The translations under genes and the position numbers were made by a program. From Adineta ricciae (taxonomy: Eukaryota; Rotifera; Eurotatoria; Adinetida; Adinetidae): 64,000 bases of DNA. The notes beneath the pieces were generated by a model that saw only the letters and a list, made by a program, of their open reading frames with translations, was not told where the DNA came from and did not search any database. Position 1 is the stretch's first letter; each line of letters opens with the position of its first letter. This document shows, one piece after another, positions 55,920-64,000 of the stretch. Where the stretch lies: positions 186,001 through 250,000 of the forward strand of contig CAJNOJ010000099.1 in the NCBI GenBank assembly GCA_905250025.1. The letters run 5' to 3'.

Positions 55920-57665
55920 TTAAAGTTGTAATTGAAATGTAGATTTCTTGCCGATTGTATTTTGAAGTCGTTGTTTGCCATCATCGGATAAATTACATTT
56001 TTCTAAATATAAAGATCGCAAAGTATGATTATCACTTATTGTATCAATGATACTATCGATACATCCATCTCCTATGCACAGGTTTCGACTCAGACTTAAT
56101 GATTTTAGGCTAGAGTCTGGACTTTGTGTTAATGCGTTCATGAGTGATATGACGCCTTGATCGCCGATCAGGTTTCTCTCAAGATTCAACATAGTGAACA
56201 CTTGTCGACAGCGAATCAATACGTCTGCTAGTAATGCTGCACCTCTGTCCGTTATTCGATTATCGATAATAAAGACTCTTAAATTAGATCGGTCGAATAT
56301 AGTTTCGATCAGTTGATACATTAGTTCATCTCCTAACTGATTGTTTACAAGATAAATCGTCTCTAATTGGAGATTGCTAGCGACTATGTTCACCAGACCG
56401 TCGATCATTGTATTGGTAATGACTTCATTGGTTAAACGCAGTATTTTAATTACTGATTCACTTAAACTTTCTGTACCACTGCCGAGAGAGCGACTAGGCA
56501 TTTGCGAAACAAGAAAAGATGACAACATTGGTTTCTGTGGCTCTGCTTGAGATACTATCGAACCATCTTGTGGACACGTTGACGTATCAGAATTAATGAG
56601 TTCGAACGCTGATGACATTGTTTCGTTGGTATTTGTCTTCGATGGAGTATCGAACCATACTTTCTGATGTGTTGTACTTTTTTCTGCTGTACTTGCCTCG
56701 TCGTCTGTGTTCGTTTCAACATTTGCAGTTATCATGCAGTCCGTATTTGCTTCAGCGTTTGAACTTGTTACATGATCTGTATTAACTCCAGTGTGTGCGA
56801 TTACTATACTATCTGTATTTGTTTCAGCATGTGCCATTGGTATGTGATCTGTATTTTCACTAGCATCGACCGTCGACAGTGGTTGATCGATGTTGGAAGT
56901 CAGTTCAAACGTCGAAGAGATGGAACTGTCAGTTTTTAGAAAGGGGAATGGTGGCTCCGTTTCTTTAATATGAATTATCCATCGACCAGGACCCACATTT
57001 AAGCAATCGATAACGATAAAACGACGTGCGGTAACGAGAAGAATCTCATCTTCTTTTGCATAGTGTGAATATTGTCGAATATGTTTTCCTGTAAAGGAAT
57101 CAATAATAAACAATGTCCCAACACCTTCGTTTCCAAAAAAAAGATTCGATTGCAAAACGCTCAGCGAAGTGGTACAAGAAGAGAAACCCCACCATACAAA
57201 TTCCTTGTCTTTCGTATAAAATCCACTGAGATCCTGCTTGACACCTCGATAAACTATTCCATGATATGACGGTAGATGTGATAATGCGGTAATAAATAAT
57301 TTCAAATAGAGAAACCAACATTTGAGATTCTCTTCTCTATCCGATGTGCTGCAGCGTAGGGTTGAATTAAGCGTGAAATATAAAGACATTTTGGCAGTGT
57401 TTTCCATTGTATAGACTGTGATGGCTGCAGAAAGGTCTGCTGCAAGTTGAGTTGGTCTATTCTTATGATTGGCTTTAGCAATATACACCATTTTGTCGAT
57501 ATTAGGAACCTTTTCTCTAATCGGTTCGACAGCTTCTTCTAATGAAACCAAAGGCATTAGTTCGTACCCTTCGATGGGAAGTAGAAATTTCATCGGCTCG
57601 TCTACTAAATCCGAGAGACGTCCACTGTAACCTGACTTTGCGTCACTTTTATCATAATTGGCCAT
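55920..57665 (-). CDS. arginine-type ADP-ribosyltransferase fused to leucine-rich repeats
   Basis: Single exon, 581 residues. An ART domain at about 50-245 shows the R-S-E signature in order: the NAD-binding Arg in YRGVKQDLSGFY, the Ser motif in WGFSSCTTS, and the catalytic E-x-E in AKEDEILLVT. This is the pattern of mono-ADP-ribosyltransferases that modify arginine. A linker at about 260-340 carries degenerate 13-15-residue repeats (ANTD/NTD with Ala, His, Val). The C-terminal 170 residues are RNI-type LRRs (for example LETIYLVNNQLGDE, LRVFIIDNRITDRG, LNLERNLIGDQG and LRSLYLEKCNLSDDG) that may choose the target protein. No signal peptide, so it probably acts in the cytosol. Fusions of this sort are known in bdelloids. 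Confidence 0.85.
   Translation of the reverse strand: MANYDKSDAKSGYSGRLSDLVDEPMKFLLPIEGYELMPLVSLEEAVEPIREKVPNIDKMVYIAKANHKNRPTQLAADLSAAITVYTMENTAKMSLYFTLNSTLRCSTSDREENLKCWFLYLKLFITALSHLPSYHGIVYRGVKQDLSGFYTKDKEFVWWGFSSCTTSLSVLQSNLFFGNEGVGTLFIIDSFTGKHIRQYSHYAKEDEILLVTARRFIVIDCLNVGPGRWIIHIKETEPPFPFLKTDSSISSTFELTSNIDQPLSTVDASENTDHIPMAHAETNTDSIVIAHTGVNTDHVTSSNAEANTDCMITANVETNTDDEASTAEKSTTHQKVWFDTPSKTNTNETMSSAFELINSDTSTCPQDGSIVSQAEPQKPMLSSFLVSQMPSRSLGSGTESLSESVIKILRLTNEVITNTMIDGLVNIVASNLQLETIYLVNNQLGDELMYQLIETIFDRSNLRVFIIDNRITDRGAALLADVLIRCRQVFTMLNLERNLIGDQGVISLMNALTQSPDSSLKSLSLSRNLCIGDGCIDSIIDTISDNHTLRSLYLEKCNLSDDGKQRLQNTIGKKSTFQLQL
56690..56860 (-). repeat. degenerate in-frame repeats in the ART linker
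   Basis: About five units of 39-45 bp, each encoding a variant of NTD plus a variable Ala/His/Val stretch (HAETNTD, HTGVNTD, NAEANTD, NVETNTD). They lie between the ART domain and the LRRs and look like a spacer that can change in length. Confidence 0.65.
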
Positions 57666-59431
57666 GATGGTATTAACAAATGAAATGAATATGCTAGCTT
57701 CAAAGCTCTACACACTTACTAAGTAATGTCACTGTTTCGATCGATCAAATAAAATAGAAATATAAAAAAACCTCCAATTTCATCGTTATTTTTATGAAAA
57801 CATTTCTCTGTGAAAAAGAAACGAAACAAAGAACACCTAAGTCTGACACAACCAAAGGAAGAGAAAAACAAACCTCTTTCTTTGTATTTGCCTATACACA
57901 CAAAGATGCCCAATTGCGAGATTGTACAAGCAGTATTTTCATGCAAATAAAAATTAAACTTGTTGAGATGAGAAGTCTTTTCGATAATAGATATTAAAGC
58001 GACCTCTGTGGATCTTGTCACGGACACCAAAATATTTGGAACATAAGCAATGTTGAGCTAAGAATGAAATCAATTTAAATGTTTCTTGTAACCTAAGGAA
58101 ATGACGTTATGGCCAATCTAGCAGAAGTCGCATTTGTGCAAAAATTTCAGATTCTCTCACATTGATAAAAGTTCGATCCATTTTGAAGCACTTAAAACTG
58201 AATGATCGGATGAATTCACTTCGCGATCTAGATCCAAATGTCCAAGATTTGTGACACAACGGGCCAGAACAATGAGACACTCGATTTGCGTTTCGCATAT
58301 TTTCGAAGTTAATTTCGATAAGTTTATACTTAGTTCTATGATTATCACCACGACAATATACACACGTGCAAAGAATATGGAAGAATATGCTAATGGAAAT
58401 ATGAGAATAAGTTTCCACGCTTCATTTCAATATCTAAATAATCCAAAGTTGAACTTCTCAGCTGGCGGATATTAGCACAAATGAAAACTATCGAAGAGTT
58501 TCTACCAGATGATTGCGAATATTTGGTTTGACAATAATTCAATTATGGAATAATCAGAACAAAGTCAATGATTATCTCTTCGCGTATTTAAGTACCGTTA
58601 ATGATCGAAAGCGGAGTAAGTCCGCATAGAACTTTTTATTTATATTAAATGATAATCATAACATTTCAACCATTTCAATTATTGCCAAGAAATGACCAGT
58701 TGAAAAGTGCAATGCAACAATATATGATGATCAACGAATAATCGATTCAAATATGTATTCAGATTGAAGAATAATGTAAAATGTTTGAGAATGTGTACCC
58801 ACATCTTACATCACCATATGTGCATTGCATATCTTTTTTCGTGCAAAAAAAGTAGTTACTCCTTGTTGATGAAAGTTTCAATAGTTGAAAAATTTAGAAA
58901 AAATGATGTATAGTCTAATCCGCTTATTTTATATCACAATATAGTGATGTGTTGGTACTCTGTGATTTGATTTTACAAATACGCAGCAACGTGTACACTA
59001 TGGTCCTTTTTCTTTTTCCTTAATACAAACTGTGTCGATAATACGCAGAAAGTGAAAGTTTAGTTATCGCTTTTTTTTTCGTTTCTTCGGATGAAAAATT
59101 GTATCCTCGAAAGAATCTTTTATGATAATCGAGAAAAAAAAAGTTTCTTTTGACAGAAAACTATAACGAACATACACAAGAGTTTGTACATTTTGTGTCA
59201 ACCTCAAATATAAATTATAGTTATATAACATTAATCAAAACGAATTGAATCAGAGAAAGAGAGAGAGAAACATGAGACAGAATGTAATTGAAATCTTTCG
59301 TTGTCATCAATTTATATAACAAGAAATATTATTGATATTATTCTTTTCTATGTATATTTAAATGATTGTTGAATATGATAATGGATGATTTAAATAAGGT
59401 CAATAAGTTTGACGATCTATAATAACATTTA
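57666..59431. other. intergenic with dispersed repeat copy B and a possible LRR relic
   Basis: 1.8 kb. At about 58130-58350 on the minus strand a frame reads ARCVTNLGHLDLDREV and SASKWIELL with a stop inside, possibly a scrap of an F-box/LRR gene; confidence is low. 58989-59342 is the dispersed repeat. No intact gene. Confidence 0.4.
58989..59342 (+). repeat. dispersed repeat, copy B
   Basis: Similar to 40640-40957 in the same orientation, with several indels including extra AT-rich sequence around 59208-59235 and a degenerate GA stretch. Similarity starts at ACGTGTACACT and ends at TATTATT, where copy A reaches its N. Confidence 0.8.
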
Positions 59432-60541
59432 TCAAAATAAAGTTCGTTCGTCAATTTTGTCAATTGGAAAAGCATCTTTTGTTTGTGCTTCAGTAAGTGC
59501 TTGACGTGCAAGAGACCACCAATCATGAAAATATATTGACATATCATCATCAGCTGTTATTTGAATACCATCAGGGAATAAAAGTCTTTCTAATTGAGTA
59601 CTATAAGAAGGAACAGCACAAAAAAATGTTGTTTTTTCTGCATATGTTTGTATTAGTTCATTAATACTTCGATTATTATCGTTGGAATGTATGAAAAGAT
59701 CTTCAAACGCCAAGAAAGTTCTTAATCGACCAGTATATGTAAAAGTTTTAGGTAAAATTGAACGCCATAAACGAGTTTTTCCAAAGACAATTGTTGTGTA
59801 TTTATTTGTATCAAATATTCCATCGAATTGACAACCATCAAAATAATTGGGATGATAAACAAAACAAGGTTCATGTGTAGCAAAGAATTCGATTGTATCA
59901 AAAAGCATTTGAGATTGTAAAATGAAATTATCTTCGATAAAAAATAAAATTGTATCTAAATGAATATCGAAATTATATTTTGTATGATTTAATATAAATT
60001 TTCGAGTCATGTCTTTTCTATGATCATTTATGAGAATAATATGTGTTCTTCTTGTATATGGTTCATAAATACTTTTAAACCATATTGTTAAACGTTTATA
60101 AAGGATATTATTAAAATGTTCACTAAGAAAAATCAAAATATTCGTTCGTAATTGTTGTTTAAATGGTAATTTTTCTAGATTTTTTGAAAGTAAATACGAA
60201 GAAACGAGTTTTATATAGAATTCGTTATTATTTTTGAATTTGGATGAGAATTGTAATATGATATAAACATCTGATAGAAATGTAATTGTATAATTTGTGA
60301 AATAATATTCATTAATTGTACTATTGAATTTTAATGATCCTAAAGATACACTTCTTTGTAAAACTGAGTTACATTGATCATAAATCTTGTTTTTCATCAC
60401 ATTTGTTATGTTTTGAATTTGTTTTCGAAAGATTATTGGTACAAAAGGTTTTGTTGAAAAGATTGATAATGGTTGAAAATAGATTAATATTTGATAAATA
60501 ATAAAGATACAAAAGATTATTAAAATAATGAAAGTTTTCAA
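59432..60541 (-). CDS. type II membrane protein, probable glycosyltransferase-like
   Basis: Single exon, 369 residues. One N-terminal membrane anchor (TFIILIIFCIFIIYQILIYF) is followed by a lumenal-type domain. Motifs include RRTHIILINDHRKD, TILFFIEDNFILQ, which resembles the EDD metal-site region of some GT2-like transferases, then PCFVYHPNYFD, YTTIVFGKTRLWRSI and ITADDDMSIYFHDWW near the end. This motif order is one I associate with uncharacterised glycosyltransferase-like proteins of rotifers and fungi, but I cannot confirm it. If correct, it would act in the Golgi. Codon use is very AT-rich, more so than the genes to its left. Confidence 0.5.
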   Translation of the reverse strand: MKTFIILIIFCIFIIYQILIYFQPLSIFSTKPFVPIIFRKQIQNITNVMKNKIYDQCNSVLQRSVSLGSLKFNSTINEYYFTNYTITFLSDVYIILQFSSKFKNNNEFYIKLVSSYLLSKNLEKLPFKQQLRTNILIFLSEHFNNILYKRLTIWFKSIYEPYTRRTHIILINDHRKDMTRKFILNHTKYNFDIHLDTILFFIEDNFILQSQMLFDTIEFFATHEPCFVYHPNYFDGCQFDGIFDTNKYTTIVFGKTRLWRSILPKTFTYTGRLRTFLAFEDLFIHSNDNNRSINELIQTYAEKTTFFCAVPSYSTQLERLLFPDGIQITADDDMSIYFHDWWSLARQALTEAQTKDAFPIDKIDERTLF

Positions 60542-61903
60542 TCGAATGTGCTTAAGAAATAATACAAAATTAATAAATCATCTAAATTAACTAATTAGTA
60601 TTTTCATACTTTGATTTTTCGTCGAAAGATGAAACATTGTGAAACTTTTCTCATTGGATATGTTCTTTTGTCTATTTGTAAATTCTTCATTTTTCTTTTT
60701 TCTCACTTTCGTTTCTTTTGAATACAAAAAAAATTCATTATTAATCAAAATAATTTACATAATTCTTTTATTTTCTAATTTTATTCGAATCAATTGTGAA
60801 ACAGAATACAAAATCAGTATTTCTACATCATCTCGAATATTTTTATGAGTTGATTTATCACATTTATTTTCTTTTCAACAATATTCATCATTCTTATTTC
60901 TTATTAAAGAATGAAATACGTGTGTTGTTCTTATAGTTTATATTTGTACATTTCTTTTCAAATTTCAACATATATGTGTAGGGTTTATTTGAATATTAAT
61001 TATATGAACGAATATTTCTGCACGATTTCAGCTTCTTTCATCATCTTCAGAGTATTATTTGTCATTTATTCTTATTTAATTCATTTAATATCGTGTTTCT
61101 GTATTTGTAATTCTTCATAAATATCGATCTTTATTAACTTTTCACACTCAATTGGATGCAAATTCTAGTTATTTAGAGTTGTGATGGTATTTTCACTTGT
61201 TATATTTTGACTTTCCACAAAGTATAGCATATCGAATCCAAATAGCAGTAGTTGAATGAATGTCAAATAAAATTTACAAATATTCAAAAGAATTTTGATT
61301 TTTATTTGTGAATCTACTGTAGTTGATATTTCATATTTTGTTAATATTATTATAAATCGAGTTAATTATAGAAAAATAAAATCTTGAAAAGAAAACCAAA
61401 GATTGAATGAGATGTTCTTATTTCATTGATTTTTACATATCTACATAAAATTAATCATAAAATGAAAGTATTTATTTCATCTAGACATAAATTATTCGAA
61501 ATGATTACCTTGACATTTCATTGTTGAAATGAGTAAATCTTATATGAATCATTTTTAAGTGGCATCTGAATGATTATTCAATACTTAATATATAAACAAA
61601 ACATCTACATCTATTACACACAATTGTATTGAAAAGTACAGGTGATATTTCGAGAAAAATAATGTTGAAAGGATTCATATAATTCGATATTTTGCGAAAG
61701 ATGAAATTATTCCTCTTTCGAACTATAAGTGTTCTTCTGTTGGAATGACTAAATCATAATAAATGAATCATTCATATAGAAATATATGTAAATAATGTTG
61801 AAAAAGGATGTGAATAAAAAGGGAGAACTATATGAAATGTTAGTTACAGTATACTTTGTTCATTTTCTTTTAACAATAACTCATATCGATCGATTCAAAG
61901 AAG
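60542..61903. other. very AT-rich intergenic region
   Basis: 1.36 kb between divergent genes. Two short frames (near 60639 and 60911) are mostly hydrophobic codons from AT-rich DNA and are not supported as genes. Confidence 0.4.
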
Positions 61904-62281
61904 ATGGTACCAGGTGTTCTCGAAGTAACGATCGTTGAAGGAAGAAGTTTGAAAAACTGTGATTTTTTTGGAGAAAATGATGCGTATGTAGAAGTGTATA
62001 CTGAAAAAAAGTATAAACAACGTACACGAACAATTAAAAATAGTAACAATCCAGTTTGGAACGAACAACTTCGATTTAATATTCATAAAGGTGATGATAC
62101 AATTCATTTTGATGTTTATGATAATGATTTTATCGGTCGAGATACAATTGGTAAATGTAAAATTAGACTCAAACAAATTTTTGATGATGGTGAATTTGAT
62201 CAATGGATTAAATTACCAACACATTTTGGATTATCATCTCGTGGTGAAATTCATGTTATGATGACTTTTACAGTAAATTGA
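61904..62281 (+). CDS. single C2-domain protein
   Basis: 125 residues, almost entirely one C2 domain. The expected strands are in order: GVLEVTIVEGRSLKNCDFFGENDAYVEV, NPVWNEQLRF and HFDVYDNDFIGRDTIGKCKI. Acidic residues fall in the Ca2+-binding loops (D and E in loop 1, then D-x-D-N-D and D in loop 3), so calcium-dependent phospholipid binding is likely. Free-standing C2 proteins of this size are known in plants and invertebrates. It has no transmembrane segment and should be cytosolic, moving to membranes on calcium rise. The intron-free frame has a clear start after a long AT-rich leader. Confidence 0.85.
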   Translation: MVPGVLEVTIVEGRSLKNCDFFGENDAYVEVYTEKKYKQRTRTIKNSNNPVWNEQLRFNIHKGDDTIHFDVYDNDFIGRDTIGKCKIRLKQIFDDGEFDQWIKLPTHFGLSSRGEIHVMMTFTVN

Positions 62282-62882
62282 TGTTCATATTAACAATTTA
62301 GATTTCCTTTTCTTTCTCTATTTTAGCCTGATTAGTTCAAGATTATGAACGATCATTTTCTTTTATATATTTTTACACCAGTTCATTCTTTTACTATATG
62401 AATTTTTTTTATACAATAAAGGTAATTGACCATTTTCAAGAAAAATACGCCGTTAGGATTATGTTAATCATGAATAATATTTGTTGTGAGAAGCTCAGTG
62501 TAAATGTTTATATCTAAACTATAGATGGGAGATGTATTTTTTAGATATATTTTCTCTCCTGGTGAATATTGCTTGTCATGTATCACTACATCTCGATTTA
62601 GTGAGAAAATATTTTTCATTGATATGTTGGAAAGGCATGAAAAGTCATGGCGTAGATTATGTATAAAAAATGATGGTAATAGTAAGTTTTAGCCGGATGA
62701 ATATTATTTTATTGATGAACTCGACTTGATATAAGATGTAGAACAATGCTGAAAGAGTGATGAATGTGAAACGTACTGATTAAGTTGAATGCGTGGAGGA
62801 TACAAGAAGCAAAGCAAATGTGAAAGAGTGATGAATGAGTAATGAGGAAATTGAATGTCAAAAGTAGAAATTATACGAGTTT
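62282..62882. other. intergenic between convergent genes
   Basis: 600 bp, 3' flanks of the C2 gene and of the NHL gene. An AATAAAG motif at about 62416 is a likely poly(A) signal for the C2 gene. Confidence 0.4.
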
Positions 62883-64000
62883 TTAATTGAACAAGATGAT
62901 TATTCCGTAAGCAATGATCAATAAATATTGTGAATATTGCTGAATTTGAGCAAAAGATGATGATGCAGGATATGTTGTTGTTGGTCTAATCATTGATGTT
63001 CCATTGGTACGCGCACTTGAGACCATTGATACAGCTGTTGCAGTCGACGAACTCGAGACTGATAATGTCGATGACCGTGGTGTTGACGAAGACGACGATG
63101 AAGAAGAAGAAGAAGGAGGAGAAGAAGAAGGAGAAGAAGAAGAAGGAGATGGTGTACTTCCTCCTGCTGATGTTGAGCGTGATACACTTACTGATGGTGT
63201 TGTCGATCCGGACACAGCCGAAGTCACTGACGAGCTTGCAGCACCTAAGAAAATACATAAGAATGTTTACTTATCTCAAACACTGTCTCACAATCTACTA
63301 TTCAATTTAAAACTTACTACAACGGAGAGAGAATTTCTGAATACGATTATTGCTGCTGTCAGTAACAATAATAGCTCCAGTCGGATCAAGTTTTACATTA
63401 TACGGATACAACAATTGACTCGGCAATACTCCATATGCTGAATCACCAGCAACCATCATTCCAAATGATGCTCCGATCATCCATCTCATAACACGATGAT
63501 TGCTATTGTCAGCTATGAATATGTATCCATTTTGATCTTTGACAACTGCCACTGGATAGCATAGTAAACTAACATCGCTACCACAGACAGATGTTTGACC
63601 GGCAACTGTTGTTCCGTTACCTGCACCCCATAACCATTTTTGAATTCGGTGATTGTTTGTATCTGCAACATAGAATGTATTCGAATCACTAGTATCCACA
63701 AATATTCCATATGGATATCTGAATTTATCAGCTGTTGATCCAGAACTTCCACAGACAACCATTCCTGTTGTCGCTGATGGTGTCCAGCGAACTATTCGAT
63801 GATTAGACGTATCAGCTATCCAGACGATTGATGTATTTGTCTCCAAAAATATACCATAAGGTGAATTTAATTGACTTGTACCGCTTCCTGACCCGTTGTT
63901 ACCAGCAACAACAACGCCACTACTGGCTCCTGGGGCCCATTTTACTACTCGATTGTTGCCAGCATCCAGAACAAAGATATTGCCACTATCATCAACATTC
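62883..64000 (-). CDS. NHL-repeat surface protein with Ser-rich stalk and GPI-like tail (3' part)
   Basis: Minus-strand gene that continues past the right edge. The exon 64000-63318 encodes NHL-type blades of the usual bdelloid form (NIFVLDAGNNRVVKW, FYVADTNNHRIQKW, YIFIADNSNHRVMRW, AIIVTDSSNNRIQKF). A 73-bp intron (63317-63245) follows. Exon 63244-62883 encodes a Ser/Thr/Pro-rich stalk, likely O-glycosylated, and ends in a hydrophobic tail (YLLIIAYGIIILFN), as in GPI-anchored proteins. The beta-propeller probably binds protein or sugar ligands outside the cell. The stalk is encoded by a GAA/GGA-rich repeat on the plus strand (about 63088-63150). Confidence 0.8.

Noticed and set aside
60639..61120. 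Two 69-codon hydrophobic frames
   Set aside because: Located in the most AT-rich part of the window; composition alone explains them.
63004..63441. Acidic plus-strand frame rich in Glu/Asp
   Set aside because: Complement of the Ser-rich stalk and intron of the NHL gene; the minus-strand model has phase and domain support.
1..64000. CRISPR arrays, rRNA or bacterial operons
   Set aside because: Spliced genes, TATA boxes and poly(A) signals show eukaryotic nuclear DNA; no regularly spaced repeat array or rRNA-like segment was seen. tRNA genes were not searched for rigorously.

Overview
The window looks like nuclear DNA of a bdelloid rotifer (Adineta- or Rotaria-like). This is inferred from AT-rich sequence, very short introns (about 46-70 bp, with one near 310 bp), and a gene mix typical of bdelloids: NHL-repeat surface proteins, divergent rhodopsin-type GPCRs, F-box/LRR proteins, an ADP-ribosyltransferase fused to leucine-rich repeats, and several genes that look fungal, bacterial or plant-like. 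The species cannot be fixed from sequence alone. Gene models were spliced by hand from GT-AG signals and checked for reading phase. The duplicated region gives independent support for many exon boundaries.

Layout. 0-11 kb: a large P-loop GTPase, a B-box-like protein, a seven-exon 3-hydroxyisobutyrate dehydrogenase (minus strand), a GPCR and an ADP-ribosylglycohydrolase-like protein with altered metal ligands. 11.8-19.3 kb: a six-exon gene for a 2324-residue protein that combines a RanBP2-type zinc finger, a bacterial-type PARG domain and about 19 PBZ-like (poly(ADP-ribose)-binding) fingers. 19.7-25.5 kb: an alpha/beta hydrolase, an SK-type potassium channel and a fungal-like sterol glucosyltransferase (minus strand).

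From 25501 to 40444 the segment 15490-25499 (3' part of the PARG/PBZ gene, hydrolase, SK channel, glucosyltransferase) appears again in the same orientation, a few percent diverged. The two copies are joined by a single N. The second copy carries a young Ty3/gypsy LTR retrotransposon (28651-33692: identical 281-bp LTRs, CCAAC target-site duplication, tRNA-Gly-like primer site, canonical -1 frameshift signal). It sits inside the PARG/PBZ coding exon and splits one finger. A second single N lies at 40958, at the end of a roughly 320-bp segment that recurs at 58989-59342. The window may therefore be three joined pieces, with the 10-kb repeat being either two alleles placed end to end or a true tandem duplication.

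40.9-64 kb: a small secreted cysteine peptide, a Costars-domain protein, a 105-residue cysteine protein, a wax-synthase-like MBOAT acyltransferase, a decayed F-box/LRR pseudogene, a second GPCR, an intact F-box/LRR protein, a tiny Tyr/Ser/Gly protein, an arginine-type ADP-ribosyltransferase with LRRs, a membrane glycosyltransferase-like protein, a single-C2-domain protein and the 3' end of an NHL-repeat protein with a GPI-like tail.

Theme. One locus holds a predicted ADP-ribose writer (55920-57665), a predicted eraser plus reader (11804-19341) and an ARH-fold protein that may be a pseudoenzyme (9869-10951). The large PARG/PBZ architecture is the most unusual item. A role in the DNA-damage response is plausible for a desiccation-tolerant animal but is inference.
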